Positions 1 through 9,212 of a stretch of 64,000 nt of DNA are shown one piece after another. Origin of the DNA: Bacillota bacterium (GTDB lineage Bacteria; Bacillota; Clostridia; Christensenellales; Christensenellaceae). Within the stretch, counting starts at the first letter, position 1. The number at the start of each line of letters is the position of its first letter. The position numbers were made by a program, and so were the translations under genes. The stretch is taken from assembly GCA_023408315.1 (NCBI GenBank), contig JAEYKI010000019.1, positions 276,683 through 340,682 of the forward strand, given 5' to 3'. The notes beneath the pieces are model-generated. The model was not told the DNA's origin. It saw nothing but the letters and a program-made list of their open reading frames with translations, and ran no database searches.

Positions 1-1
1 G

Positions 2-997
2 GAAAGGCTCCTTTTGGTGTCTGAAATATTAAAAAGGGATACCAATGTGGATCATCCCATTACATCTTCGGAGATCATTAAAAAGCTGAAAGCGGAGGGC
101 ATTACGGCGGACCGCCGCTCCATATACGAGGATATCCGCACCCTGGTGGACAGGGGATATGATATTTGCACTTATGAAGAGAACAACAGGGGCTATTACC
201 TGCGTGAAACGGAATTTGAATTCTCTGAGCTCCGCCTGCTGACAGACGCTGTGCTCTCCGCCCGGTTTATATCCGCAAGCCAATCAAAAGAAATTGTGAA
301 CAAATTAAAAAAGCTGACAAACAGGTACGACGAAAGCCGCCTGGAAAATGTGAGCTATCTGCACAAGCGGATCAAGTACGACAATAAAGCAATTTTCTAT
401 AACATAGACATGCTGACCGAAGCGATTGAAAAGGGATGCCGGGTAAGCTTTGATTACCTGAAATACACGGTGGCAAGAAAAATGGAGAAAAAGGACGACG
501 CAAAGCGGGTGGTAAGCCCGTACAGCATCATCTGGATGGGGGATTACTATTACCTGGTCTGCAAATATCCAAAGTATGAATCGCTCTCCAACCTGCGCCT
601 GGAGAAGATCAGCAACATCACCATTCTGGACGAGCCTGCCGAGCCGGTGACAAATATAGCCGGGTTTGGGAACGGCCTGGACATTGCGGAATACGCGAAC
701 AGGCACATCCATATGTTCTCCGGCACCGAAGAGCGGATTGAGGTGAAATGCCGTGAAGAGATTTTGCAGGCCATGCAGGACCGGTTTGGAGAAGAACTGA
801 AAATAAAAAAACAGGAAGGTGAGTACTTTTGGGCAAGCGTCCGCACGGTGCGGCAGGGCATGCTGTATTTTGTGCTTCAGATGGCGGACGGAATTGAGGT
901 GGTGTCTCCGCTTGATTTCCGGCAGGAAGTGGCGGATATGCTTAAAAAAATATTGAACCGGTATGCGGAAGACAGAAAGACGGATGTAAGCGGCTAA
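2..997 (+). CDS. WYL-domain transcriptional regulator (5' end cut by window edge)
   Basis: A winged-helix/WYL DNA-binding regulator. The frame is open from the first complete codon at base 2 and reads ERLLLVSEILKRDTNVDHPI, which is the usual start of the N-terminal HTH in this family. The TTG at 14 is therefore probably not the true start, and a few N-terminal residues lie outside the window. The HTH recognition region (ADRRSIYEDIRTLVDRGYDI) is followed by a central ligand-sensing region (SFDYLKYTVARK ... RVVSPYSIIWMGDYYYLVC) typical of WYL proteins. It converges on the ABC importer and ends in an intrinsic terminator inside the last codons of that operon. The effector and targets cannot be told from the sequence. 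Confidence 0.88.
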   Translation, partial: ERLLLVSEILKRDTNVDHPITSSEIIKKLKAEGITADRRSIYEDIRTLVDRGYDICTYEENNRGYYLRETEFEFSELRLLTDAVLSARFISASQSKEIVNKLKKLTNRYDESRLENVSYLHKRIKYDNKAIFYNIDMLTEAIEKGCRVSFDYLKYTVARKMEKKDDAKRVVSPYSIIWMGDYYYLVCKYPKYESLSNLRLEKISNITILDEPAEPVTNIAGFGNGLDIAEYANRHIHMFSGTEERIEVKCREEILQAMQDRFGEELKIKKQEGEYFWASVRTVRQGMLYFVLQMADGIEVVSPLDFRQEVADMLKKILNRYAEDRKTDVSG

Positions 998-1074
998 TCA
1001 ACTCTTTTTTGAGGGGTAGGCCCTCAAATAGCCGTTAAGGGCTGTTGTGCCCCAAAAACTCCTTTTAAGAAACA

Positions 1075-1776
1075 TCAATCTGGCTGATGACTCTGGGCAG
1101 CCAGTTTTTTTATTGCCTGAGAGGCTTGCAGGCGGTCTGCGCGCATGGCTTCCGAAACCGTGATGGTGCCTGCAATGCGTACGGGAGGAAAGTGCAGTAT
1201 ATGGATGAAATCCGCCAGGCGCACCGCTTCCTCCGGGTAATGGGTAATCAGTACCACCAGCTTTTCTTTTTTTATTTCGTCCAGCAGGGTAAAAAGGCCT
1301 TCTTTGGCTTGCGCGTCAATCCCCTGAAAAGGTTCGTCCAGCAAAAGAACGTTGCCGCCGTGCGCAAACACGCGCACAAGCGAAACCAACTGGCGCATGC
1401 CGCCGCTGAGTTCACCGGGCAGTTTATCCGCATACTCCGAAAGGCCCAGCTTTTTAAGCCAATATTCGGTTACAGACCGGGCGCTTTTGGCGTTCGGCAA
1501 ACCCTCCAGGGCCAGGCGGATGTTTTCAGCCGCGGTATTCCAGGGCAGCAGGCGGTCTTCTTGAAAGGCATAGGAAAACTGGCAGCCGGGCGGGAGCTCT
1601 ATGACGCCCTCATCCGGCTCAAGAAGCCCGGTGAGCATCTGGAGCAGCGAAGTTTTTCCGCTGCCGGAAGGCCCAAACAGGCAAACACAGCCGGTATCCG
1701 GCAGGCGCAGGCTGAAATCACGGTACACGGTTTGGTCTCCAAATGTTTTTGTAAGATTGCGTATGCGAATGGCCAA
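1075..1776 (-). CDS. ABC transporter ATP-binding protein (SsuB/TauB-like)
   Basis: Cytoplasmic ATPase of a nitrate/sulfonate/taurine-type importer. Walker A is GPSGSGKTS, the signature is LSGGMRQ and Walker B is VLLLDEPFQGID, giving a complete nucleotide-binding domain of about 233 residues. The frame is open to an ATG at 1800, but the ribosome site AAAGGAGG falls inside that extension, seven bases before a TTG at 1776. The protein therefore most likely starts there as MAIRIRNLTKTFG. It is the last gene of a minus-strand operon (lipoprotein, permease, ATPase) and begins 13 bases after the permease stop. The substrate is not readable from the sequence. Confidence 0.9.
   Translation of the reverse strand: MAIRIRNLTKTFGDQTVYRDFSLRLPDTGCVCLFGPSGSGKTSLLQMLTGLLEPDEGVIELPPGCQFSYAFQEDRLLPWNTAAENIRLALEGLPNAKSARSVTEYWLKKLGLSEYADKLPGELSGGMRQLVSLVRVFAHGGNVLLLDEPFQGIDAQAKEGLFTLLDEIKKEKLVVLITHYPEEAVRLADFIHILHFPPVRIAGTITVSEAMRADRLQASQAIKKLAAQSHQPD
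1080..1111 (+). terminator. Intrinsic terminator of the WYL regulator gene
   Basis: CTGGCTG (1080-1086) pairs with CAGCCAG (1098-1104) and is followed by seven T. It lies inside the final codons of the convergent ABC ATPase gene, so the coding end and the terminator share bases. Confidence 0.7.
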
Positions 1777-1789
1777 GCCGGAGCCTCCT

Positions 1790-2563
1790 TTATTGTACAT
1801 TGTATCTGGCGCCCGCTTTTTTTAAAAGCGATAAAAATATCTTTTCCAGCGCTATGCTCAAAATAATAACCACTGCGGTCCAGACAAATACGTCTATGGT
1901 CTCCAGGTATATTTTTGCATGGTACAGTTCAGACCCTATGGAATGCACGGGCACGCCCAGAATCTCGGCCGCAATGCCAGCTTTCCAGGCCAGGCCGATG
2001 CCGTTGTTGCAGGCGGCTATGAGGTAGGGCATTACGGATGGAACATATATTCTCCCCAGCACGCTGCGTTTTTTGAATCCAAATACTTTTGCCATGTCCA
2101 GCAGGTTTTGGCTGGTGTTTTCTATGCCCTTGAACACGTTTTCCCAGATGATGGGAAACACCATCAAAAAAGAAGCGAACACGGGCACATGGTCGGTCTT
2201 GAGCCAGATGAGCGCCAGGATGATAAAAGACGCCACGGGCGTTGCGCGCACGACCCGTATAATGGGGCTCATCAGGTCGAACAGAAAGGACGATACATAG
2301 CACAATACGGCCAGCACCACGCCAATACCCACCGCCAGCAGGAATCCCATGACGATGCGGGCCAGGGACAAAAGCGAAGCGGACCAGAAATCACCCTGGA
2401 TTGCCAGCGCTGCCATGCGCACCAGCACCTGGTCAGGAGATACGATCAGTATCTCCTGCTGCACGATGCCGAATGCCGCATACCACACCCCCAGCCATAT
2501 GGCTGCGATGAATATCTTTCGCAGTACCGGGTGCTTACGGGCGGGCGTAATAGAACGCGTCAT
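1790..2563 (-). CDS. ABC transporter permease (SsuC/TauC-like)
   Basis: Inner-membrane permease of 257 residues with about six hydrophobic segments. It carries the binding-protein-dependent transport signature around the EAA loop (NTSQNLLDMAKVFGFKKR ... IYVPSVMPYLI), where it contacts the ATPase. Its 5' end overlaps the 3' end of the lipoprotein gene by 29 bases and its ribosome site (AGGAGG) lies inside that gene, so the two are translationally coupled. Together with its neighbours it forms one importer. Confidence 0.9.
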   Translation of the reverse strand: MTRSITPARKHPVLRKIFIAAIWLGVWYAAFGIVQQEILIVSPDQVLVRMAALAIQGDFWSASLLSLARIVMGFLLAVGIGVVLAVLCYVSSFLFDLMSPIIRVVRATPVASFIILALIWLKTDHVPVFASFLMVFPIIWENVFKGIENTSQNLLDMAKVFGFKKRSVLGRIYVPSVMPYLIAACNNGIGLAWKAGIAAEILGVPVHSIGSELYHAKIYLETIDVFVWTAVVIILSIALEKIFLSLLKKAGARYNVQ

Positions 2564-3605
2564 CTGGGAGTTTTCCTCCTATGGATTTGGGGTTGGCGTC
2601 AAAAAGAATCTGCAGGAAGGGCTGCATTTGGCTCTTCATCTCCTGCCCGTCCGTATAGACGATGTTGCAGTTTGGAATGGCTTTTTGAGCCAGGTCCGCG
2701 GAGGCCATGATCTTGTATTTGGCAACCAGCGCGGCGGCATCCGCCACGTTTTGATTCACATATTGGGTGGAAGCCTTATATTCGTCCATAAACGCGGCAA
2801 GCGCCTCCGTATTTTTTGCCGCAAAATCTTTCCGCACAATCATAACGCCCATAATCAGGCTGCCGCCGCCGGATTCCACCGTCTTCCATTCCTGCGTCAG
2901 ATCCAGCGCGACGCGCAGCTTGGGGTTCTTTTGCGTAACCGTGGTCACAAACGGTTCAGGCAGCAGGGCCAGGTCCGCCTTGCCCGCCATAACCATGGAA
3001 GCAAGTTGCGAATGATCCGGTTCCCACTGGATGGTCAGGTCTTTCGCCGGGTCTATGCCGTTTTTGGAGAGGATATTGTTCAGCACGTATTCGGGCGTTG
3101 CCGCCTGGCCGGACGCATACAGCGTTTTGCCTTTCAGATCTGCGGCCGATTTTACCGTGTCTCCATTTTCAATGACATACAGTACCCCCAGCGTATTAAT
3201 CGCCAGAAGCTGCACGTTGCCGTTTGTTTTGGCGTACAGGGCGGGCGCAAGGTTTACGGGCACCGCGGCAATATCCGCCTGCCCGGATGTGATCTTGGCC
3301 ACAATGTCGTCCGGCGTTCCGGTGAGAATAAAGCTGTAATTGTTTTTGGCTTCGCCCTTGTCCTGGCTGTCCATCAGTTGCACCAGCCCAATGCCAGTGG
3401 GGCCAATGAGCGCCGCAACGGATACGTTTGTCTTCTGCGCGGCAGGAGATGAGGGGGAGGCGGAAACGTCCACCTGAATGGATGTTTCGGAGGGAATAGC
3501 GGAGCTCGCGGGCGCGGATGTGGCTGCCTGCCCGGCGGGGGCGCAGCCGGTGAGCGCCAGAGCGGCAACCAAGATTGCCAGTATAATGGCGGTGCTTTTT
3601 TTCAT
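2535..3605 (-). CDS. ABC transporter substrate-binding lipoprotein (NMT1/SsuA-like)
   Basis: Extracytoplasmic solute-binding protein of 356 residues. It has a lipoprotein signal peptide with the lipobox LTGC (Cys21), then a Ser/Pro/Ala-rich linker to about residue 60, then a type-2 periplasmic-binding fold (SGQADIAAVPVNLAPALYAKT; DLKGKTLYASGQAATPEYVL; KADLALLPEPFVTTV). Such proteins bind sulfonates, nitrate, thiamine precursors or similar small molecules; which one is unknown here. It is the first gene of the three-gene operon. A Crp/Fnr regulator on the same strand 39 bases upstream is the obvious candidate controller. Confidence 0.9.
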   Translation of the reverse strand: MKKSTAIILAILVAALALTGCAPAGQAATSAPASSAIPSETSIQVDVSASPSSPAAQKTNVSVAALIGPTGIGLVQLMDSQDKGEAKNNYSFILTGTPDDIVAKITSGQADIAAVPVNLAPALYAKTNGNVQLLAINTLGVLYVIENGDTVKSAADLKGKTLYASGQAATPEYVLNNILSKNGIDPAKDLTIQWEPDHSQLASMVMAGKADLALLPEPFVTTVTQKNPKLRVALDLTQEWKTVESGGGSLIMGVMIVRKDFAAKNTEALAAFMDEYKASTQYVNQNVADAAALVAKYKIMASADLAQKAIPNCNIVYTDGQEMKSQMQPFLQILFDANPKSIGGKLPDDAFYYARP

Positions 3606-3644
3606 AACAATACCTTCCTTAATAATTTTAGAATAATAAAAGCG

Positions 3645-4328
3645 TCAGAGGCAGAGAGACTCCAGCGCCTGTTGATTCTGTATGGTGATGCGTTTGTTGC
3701 GGCGTTGAATGTAGCCGGACTCTTCCAGCGTATCCAGCGCGCGGTACAGGGAAGCCCGGCCCAGATTCAAAATTTTTGCAACATCCTGCAGGGAAACGGG
3801 CAGAGTGATAAAAATGCTGTTCTGCTCCGCGGATATATCCAGCAGATAACGCGCCAGTTTGTTTTCGGCCTGGGGCTGGGTAAAGCTGCTTATTTTGCGG
3901 TTTAAAAAACGGATCCGCTGGGAGAGGAACACAAGATAGTTTTCTACCAGCTTAAAATCACGCCGCATCACTTCTGTAAGCAAATCCTGGGGAATAAAGA
4001 GTATACGCGTTTTTTCCAGGGCAACAATGCGGGTAATGTATTCCTCCCCCTCCTGAAATAGCCCTGCCGCGCCGAAGAGAATAGGGGGCGTAAGCTGGTT
4101 TAAAATCACCGTATGGTCCGCGTGCCCGGTTTGCACCTCTGTTTTGCCCGAAAGGACCACACCCAGACTTTTGCGGTAGCGGGTTTGGTCGTAAATGGTT
4201 TCGCCCGCAAAAAAATCCAGCGCTTCCGCCCTGGGGTCCAAAAACAATGCGCGCAGGGTCTCTGCCTGCAGGTCCCGGAACAAAACGATTTTTTTAATCT
4301 CGCTTTCTATATCTTTGTACGCATCCAT
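3645..4328 (-). CDS. Crp/Fnr-family transcriptional regulator
   Basis: A 227-residue regulator with an N-terminal cyclic-nucleotide-binding-type beta barrel (about 20-130), a long dimer helix, and a C-terminal winged helix containing SLQDVAKILNLGRASLYRAL near residue 180. There is no N-terminal Cys cluster of the Fnr type, so it is not an obvious [4Fe-4S] oxygen sensor; haem, nitric oxide or small-ligand sensing remain possible. It precedes the ABC importer on the same strand and is divergent from the DUF6385 cluster, so it could act on either. The ribosome site is weak (GGTGA). Confidence 0.85.
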   Translation of the reverse strand: MDAYKDIESEIKKIVLFRDLQAETLRALFLDPRAEALDFFAGETIYDQTRYRKSLGVVLSGKTEVQTGHADHTVILNQLTPPILFGAAGLFQEGEEYITRIVALEKTRILFIPQDLLTEVMRRDFKLVENYLVFLSQRIRFLNRKISSFTQPQAENKLARYLLDISAEQNSIFITLPVSLQDVAKILNLGRASLYRALDTLEESGYIQRRNKRITIQNQQALESLCL

Positions 4329-4563
4329 TTATATCACCATTTGTATCATATGAGACATTTTTGTTTATAGTACAACTATTTTTTTTCTGTGTCAACCCCT
4401 TTTGTGAATATTTAGACAATTGTGGCAAAAAAACATATGCTGCCTGCATGTTGATACAAGTAACAAAAACATGTGGACATACATATATGTATAACAACAA
4501 GTACGCGGTATAAGCCGAAAATGTATGAGGAATCCGCAAGTTTCCGGCGGCGGGGAAAAGGCT

Positions 4564-5136
4564 ATGAATGAGTTGGTTTTTAATACAAGCTGCGAAAATC
4601 TTCATGCAGCCGGATACGGCCAGAATAGCGGGAGCGCCAGGGCGCTTAGTGCGGACGGGAACGGCATATTGCAGATATCGCCGGCCACGCTGAACATAAC
4701 CGCAGCAAATCTGGATATACACAACTTGACCGCGGCTGCGGATCAAATAACCATAACGGCGGTGGACCTGGATATACGGAATTTAAGCGGCGCGCAGGAT
4801 TCCCTTCAGATATACAGCCGTTTTACGGCAACGGATTCCGTCTCTGCAACGCTGCTGGCCTTGCAGACGGTGAACCTGCTTGTGGAAAACGTGGGCACAT
4901 ATAAAAAAAATACGTATTTTATTAAAAACACAAGCATTGGCGTGGCAGTTACAATATCCCTGCAATTGGCTCCATTGGACAATGACAGTTACTATGTTAC
5001 GGACGGAAGCGCATTCAGCCTGGTAGCCGGAGGGACGGTTGTTTTTACTCCCAGCAAGGTATCCAAATATGCGAGAATTCAGCTTTCATCCCTTCTGCTG
5101 GGAAGCGTGCAGGCGTTTTATTTTGGGCAGTCCTGA
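4564..5136 (+). CDS. DUF6385-type beta-rich protein, copy 1
   Basis: A 190-residue protein. The ATG at 4564 is preferred over the in-frame ATG at 4525 because GGGGAAAAGG sits just before it and because the three paralogues begin the same way (MNELVFNTS / MNHLIFNET / MNNLVFNTT). Two repeats built on (N/D)LDI(H/R)NL are followed by a C-terminal beta domain with the pattern NTSIGVAVTISLQLAPLDND. There is no signal peptide and no transmembrane segment. I recognise the family as DUF6385, of unknown function. Tandem copies plus a downstream glycosyltransferase suggest a structural, perhaps glycosylated, envelope or spore-surface role, which is inference. Confidence 0.8.
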   Translation: MNELVFNTSCENLHAAGYGQNSGSARALSADGNGILQISPATLNITAANLDIHNLTAAADQITITAVDLDIRNLSGAQDSLQIYSRFTATDSVSATLLALQTVNLLVENVGTYKKNTYFIKNTSIGVAVTISLQLAPLDNDSYYVTDGSAFSLVAGGTVVFTPSKVSKYARIQLSSLLLGSVQAFYFGQS

Positions 5137-5152
5137 TTGAGGCGGTTGAATA

Positions 5153-5722
5153 ATGAATCATTTGATTTTTAATGAAACAGCAAAAGAACTGCGCACGTTG
5201 TTGTATGGCTTAAATGGAGCGAATGCCGTGGCGGTTGCCCTGGACAGCGGCGGCGCGCTCATGATTTCGTCTCAAAGCGCCGTGCCTGTAACCGCGGTCA
5301 ATCTGGATATACGGAACCTTACACAAACGCGCGACACGGTAAATGTAACAGCGACCGATCTTGATATCAGGAATTTATCCGGCACACAGGATTCCGTGCA
5401 AATATATAACGACGCATTCGTGGAATCCTCCACCTCAACCAACGTAACGTCCGGATCCAATATCCTGCTTACGACCAATATCGGCACGTACAGCGGCAAC
5501 AGCTTTTTTTTGAGGAATACCGGAAGCTCCACCGTAACGGTTACCCTGCAGATAGCGCCGGTGGACGACAATAGTTATTACGTGACGCACGTTTCGGCCC
5601 AGGGAGTCACAGCCGGAAGCAACTATCTGCAGGCCGTTACCGTACCCATTAAATATGCCAGGCTGCTGGTGACGGCAAGCACAACGGTAAGCGTGGTGGC
5701 CTACTATAACGGCCGGGCATAA
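5153..5722 (+). CDS. DUF6385-type beta-rich protein, copy 2
   Basis: A 189-residue paralogue of the preceding gene, 16 bases downstream with its own GAGGCGG ribosome site. It shows the same architecture: MNHLIFNETAKEL N-terminus, two NLDIRNL/DLDIRNL repeats, and a C-terminal domain NTGSSTVTVTLQIAPVDDN followed by a conserved YARL segment. It is rich in Thr, Ser and Val, as expected for beta-strand repeats and for O-glycosylation. There is no export signal. Function is unknown. Confidence 0.8.
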   Translation: MNHLIFNETAKELRTLLYGLNGANAVAVALDSGGALMISSQSAVPVTAVNLDIRNLTQTRDTVNVTATDLDIRNLSGTQDSVQIYNDAFVESSTSTNVTSGSNILLTTNIGTYSGNSFFLRNTGSSTVTVTLQIAPVDDNSYYVTHVSAQGVTAGSNYLQAVTVPIKYARLLVTASTTVSVVAYYNGRA

Positions 5723-5742
5723 AGTGTTTTTGAGGAAGAACT

Positions 5743-6636
5743 ATGCAAACAATCAAACTAACGGCAACACAAACAACATACGTATCCAAGGTACAGAGCC
5801 AGGAAAACTTTTCTGAATCTCCTGTTTTAAACATAGGATTGGAACGCGTGGCAAGCATCGGCCGCTTTTGCCTGGTATCCCAGGACAGGGCGCTTATTCA
5901 ATTTGGCGGCGTTCCGGGAATTCCGCAGCACGCCAGCATCGTACATGCGGAGCTGCATGTTTATATTAAAACGCTCAAAAGAAAAATGGGATGCAGGTGC
6001 ACGATTGGCATTTTGGAGAACATGGAGGATTTTGACGCGCAAACCGTCACCTGGGATACCATGCCCCAAGCGGAAGCGACGGGATGCTCTTTGTATTTTA
6101 CGCAGTCCGACGTTCCGGGGTATGTATGCTGCGATATCACCGGCCTGGCCGTTGGTTGGCACACGGGAAAAACACCGAATTACGGAATCGTGTTGAAGAT
6201 TGATAAATCTGTGGGAGATTTTGTGCAGGCGTCATCCGTGCACAGCCAGGAGACTCCGTTTTTATCTGTGCAGGTAGTGGAATGCGGCCCGGAAAAACTC
6301 ATGGCCCAAAACAGGGAGTATATATTTGAAATAAACGGCCTTCCCGGCGAATGCTTTTCGCCGGCTGTTGATTTGTTCTCTGCACAAACTGCGACTTTTT
6401 TTATAAAAAATACATCCGGCGGCGTGCTGAAGGCCAATCTGCAGGTAAGCCCGGATTCCAAAACATTCATAGACGACGCGCAAACTCTCGATATTTCCGC
6501 CGGAGAAACAAACGCGCTGACGCCCTATTTTTTTTCCAGGTACTGCCGTGTACGCCTGTTTGCACAGGATTGCATATCTGAGCCTGTTGCAAAGATATGG
6601 TGCCAGATACAAACGAGAGATTACTACATGCATTGA
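5743..6636 (+). CDS. DNRLRE-domain protein fused to a DUF6385-like tail
   Basis: A 297-residue protein. Residues about 1-175 resemble the DNRLRE domain: repeated beta strands with an early TTYVSKVQSQENFSESPVLN and the closing DITGLAVGWHTGKTPNYGIV. Residues about 190-297 resemble the C-terminal beta domain of the flanking DUF6385 proteins (FFIKNTSGGVLKANLQVSPDS). The fusion links the two families physically and supports a common structural job for the four genes. DNRLRE proteins are usually surface or spore-associated; here there is no signal peptide, which would fit mother-cell or non-classical delivery (inference). Confidence 0.75.
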   Translation: MQTIKLTATQTTYVSKVQSQENFSESPVLNIGLERVASIGRFCLVSQDRALIQFGGVPGIPQHASIVHAELHVYIKTLKRKMGCRCTIGILENMEDFDAQTVTWDTMPQAEATGCSLYFTQSDVPGYVCCDITGLAVGWHTGKTPNYGIVLKIDKSVGDFVQASSVHSQETPFLSVQVVECGPEKLMAQNREYIFEINGLPGECFSPAVDLFSAQTATFFIKNTSGGVLKANLQVSPDSKTFIDDAQTLDISAGETNALTPYFFSRYCRVRLFAQDCISEPVAKIWCQIQTRDYYMH

Positions 6637-6724
6637 ATTGATTCATGCATTCATTTACAGACCATTGGCCAAAGGCCGGATCCTTTTGCACCAATGGAAT
6701 TTTAAGTAACCATGGAGGCAATTT

Positions 6725-7321
6725 ATGAACAACCTAGTTTTTAACACAACCGCAAGTCAACTGCTGACCACCATAGCAAATGCAAGCGTGACTATTGGCG
6801 GTACAATCACAGTATCCGAGATTGTAAATCCCGTAACAATAGGTAATACCAGCCTGACGGTAGCAGGCACGGTAACCGTATCAAACACCAGCCTGACGGT
6901 GGCAGGTACCGTCACGGTAGACGCGATCACTTCCACCGTTACTGTGGCAGGCACCGTAACAATTGGGAACGCATCAATTACAACAGTCGTTTCTGGCAGT
7001 ACGTTTACCTCGAACGCGGTTACAAGCACCGCGGTCACCGGTACCGGCGTTTTGTTCGCGGATACCGATATTTCCACCCTGAAGGTTGTATCCCTGTACC
7101 TGTACAACGAAGGTTCAACCACACTCACGGTATCCCTGCAGGTGAGCCCGGATACCACGTCTACGCATTATATTACAGACCCGTCCTACAGCAACGTGGC
7201 GATTACCGCCGGAAACAGCCAGTTTATAGACGTAGGCCTTTTTGCGCATTATATGCACCTGCAGTATAACCTAGGCACGTTTACGGCAACGTTCAGCGCT
7301 TTTTACAACGCGCAGGCTTAA
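6725..7321 (+). CDS. DUF6385-type protein with 13-residue beta repeats, copy 4
   Basis: A 198-residue paralogue with a strong ribosome site (GGAGGC) and the family N-terminus MNNLVFNTTASQL. In place of the NLDIRNL repeats it carries imperfect 13-residue repeats of the form TSLTVAGTVTVSN (about residues 38-82), likely a beta-solenoid stalk. The shared C-terminal domain follows (NEGSTTLTVSLQVSPDTTS ... HYMHLQYNL). It is almost free of charged residues in the repeat. A GC-rich hairpin lies between it and the glycosyltransferase gene and may mark the end of this transcript or weaken read-through. Confidence 0.78.
   Translation: MNNLVFNTTASQLLTTIANASVTIGGTITVSEIVNPVTIGNTSLTVAGTVTVSNTSLTVAGTVTVDAITSTVTVAGTVTIGNASITTVVSGSTFTSNAVTSTAVTGTGVLFADTDISTLKVVSLYLYNEGSTTLTVSLQVSPDTTSTHYITDPSYSNVAITAGNSQFIDVGLFAHYMHLQYNLGTFTATFSAFYNAQA
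6848..6968 (+). repeat. 39-bp tandem repeat within the fourth DUF6385 gene
   Basis: The unit beginning accagcctgacgg recurs at 6848 and 6887 (period 39 bp, 13 codons), with a third more diverged copy after it. The near identity at DNA level suggests recent duplication and a site prone to length variation. Confidence 0.75.
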
Positions 7322-7409
7322 GCCGAATGTTTAATGGATCATTGTTTTTTAAAGCGGCAGGCAGGGCGTTATACCCCGCCTGTTGCAAAATTATAAGAGG
7401 AATTTGTTT

Positions 7410-9212
7410 ATGAAGAAGCAGACAATCAGCGCATGCATAATTGCAAAAGATGAAGAAAAACTGATTGGGGATTGCCTTGAGAGCATTGCAGATGTGGCAG
7501 ACGAGATGATACTGGTGGATACGGGCTCTGGTGACGGCACAATGGCGCTTGCAAAACAATACGGGGCCAGGATATACGAATATGCCTGGGACGAAAGCTT
7601 TGCAAACGCAAGAAACCGCTGCATGGAGGAAGCGAAGTATGACTGGATACTGTTTTTGGATGCGGACGAACGCCTTTATGCGGAAGATAAAGAGAAGCTT
7701 TTTGCGTTTTTAAATACCAGGGACTACGACGGCGCGCATTTTAATATTATTAATTATGTGGGAGACGGGGCCAATTACACGCTGCACAACGCCCTGCGCC
7801 TGGTTCGGAATAACGGAGAATACCGGTTTGTGGGCAACATCCACGAGCAGATATCCAGGAAGGACGGCGTGGAGGCCGCAGGCAGGTTTGCCGTGCTGGA
7901 TGTGCGTTTGAAACATTTGGGATACCTGGATTGGGTGGTGGCGGATAAAGATAAGAGAAACAGGAACATCCCCATGATATTAAAGCAACTGGAAAAGGAC
8001 CCGGAGAATCCGTTTACATTGTTCAATCTGGGAAACGAATACGTGGCGCTGCATGATTATGAAAAGGCAAACGAATGCTACCAGAAATCCATGCAGCATT
8101 TTAACAAGGCGGAAGGATATGCGCCTCATTTGTTGTTCAGGGCCGCCATGTGCCTGTATAACCTGAAACGCTACGGGCAGGCGATAGCGGTTTTGAACCG
8201 TGCCCTTCTGTTTTACCCGGCCTGCACGGATATGGAGTATTTAAAAGGGAGCATATACTGGGAATGGAAACGGTATACGCTTGCAGCCGGTTCGTTTGAA
8301 AAGGCAATCGCAATGGGAGAGGCGCCGCCTGAACTGAAGTTTTCGGACCACTGCGCTACCATCCGGCCGTATTACGCGCTGGGAAAGCTGTACGCCTCCC
8401 TGCACGATTATCAGAAAGCCCTGGAGGCGTATACTAAAATACTTGAAATTGACAATTCGTATTATATTATTTTGTACGACATTGCAGAGGCGCTGAAAGA
8501 ACTGGTGCTGAACCAGGAGGAAGTGGAAAAGCTGTTGCGAAAATTCGTGACGGGAGACGATTTGCCCGGTTTGCTCCTGCTGTGCGACGTATTCCTCTCC
8601 ATTGGTTTTACAGAGCTTTCTTCCCGGTATATGGAAAAAGCCCGGCAGGCGGAAGGTTATGAAACGGAGAAGGGGTACATGGAGGGCAAGATTGCATTAT
8701 ACCTGGGGCAATACAAAGAGGCGGAATCCCTGCTGCGCAAGGCCTGCGCACTGGAGGAGTGCAAACTGCTCCCCGAATGCGCGCCCCGCTGCAAAGCGTT
8801 TTTATTTGCCGCGGCCCTGCTGAATCCGGAAGGCGATCCAAGGGAGGTTGTGGAATTTATCCGCAGCCATGCAGACGAGCTTACCTGCCGGGTTTATGCG
8901 CAGGTATGCAGCGTTTTTCTAGCCGGTTTTGAAGATTATTTAACGCAAGCCGGAGATGTGCCGGGGCAGATTAAAAAGCTGGAAGATTTGCTGCAGATTT
9001 TTTTGGACATCAAGGCGTACGATTTGTTTGACCGCCTGCTGCACACGTATAATTATGTGGATTCCAAACAGGTGTTTATATCGCTGGCCGGGCTATATTT
9101 AAAAAAAGGGTATCCGCAGATTGCTGCAAATTATATCAAGCGATCCATAAGCGAGCTTGAGACAATAGATAATCTGGGAGCGGAAATACTGTTCAGCGCG
9201 TATTATTACTGA
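7410..9212 (+). CDS. Family 2 glycosyltransferase with TPR-like C-terminal region
   Basis: A 600-residue cytoplasmic enzyme. Residues about 1-230 form a GT-A domain: SACIIAKDEEKLIGDCLESI, then VDTGSGDGT and the metal-binding FLDADERL. The rest is helical with TPR-like repeats (NPFTLFNLGNEYVALHDYEK; YYALGKLYASLHDYQKALEA). The ATG at 7410 is chosen over an upstream TTG because AAGAGG lies at the right distance. This architecture is common in clostridial loci that glycosylate surface or flagellar proteins. It directly follows the DUF6385 genes, which are Thr/Ser-rich and plausible acceptors (inference). Its last 20 bases overlap the convergent mutY. Confidence 0.88.
   Translation: MKKQTISACIIAKDEEKLIGDCLESIADVADEMILVDTGSGDGTMALAKQYGARIYEYAWDESFANARNRCMEEAKYDWILFLDADERLYAEDKEKLFAFLNTRDYDGAHFNIINYVGDGANYTLHNALRLVRNNGEYRFVGNIHEQISRKDGVEAAGRFAVLDVRLKHLGYLDWVVADKDKRNRNIPMILKQLEKDPENPFTLFNLGNEYVALHDYEKANECYQKSMQHFNKAEGYAPHLLFRAAMCLYNLKRYGQAIAVLNRALLFYPACTDMEYLKGSIYWEWKRYTLAAGSFEKAIAMGEAPPELKFSDHCATIRPYYALGKLYASLHDYQKALEAYTKILEIDNSYYIILYDIAEALKELVLNQEEVEKLLRKFVTGDDLPGLLLLCDVFLSIGFTELSSRYMEKARQAEGYETEKGYMEGKIALYLGQYKEAESLLRKACALEECKLLPECAPRCKAFLFAAALLNPEGDPREVVEFIRSHADELTCRVYAQVCSVFLAGFEDYLTQAGDVPGQIKKLEDLLQIFLDIKAYDLFDRLLHTYNYVDSKQVFISLAGLYLKKGYPQIAANYIKRSISELETIDNLGAEILFSAYYY

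Noticed and set aside
2349..3452. 367-codon plus-strand frame
   Set aside because: Antisense to the binding-protein gene; composition typical of a shadow.
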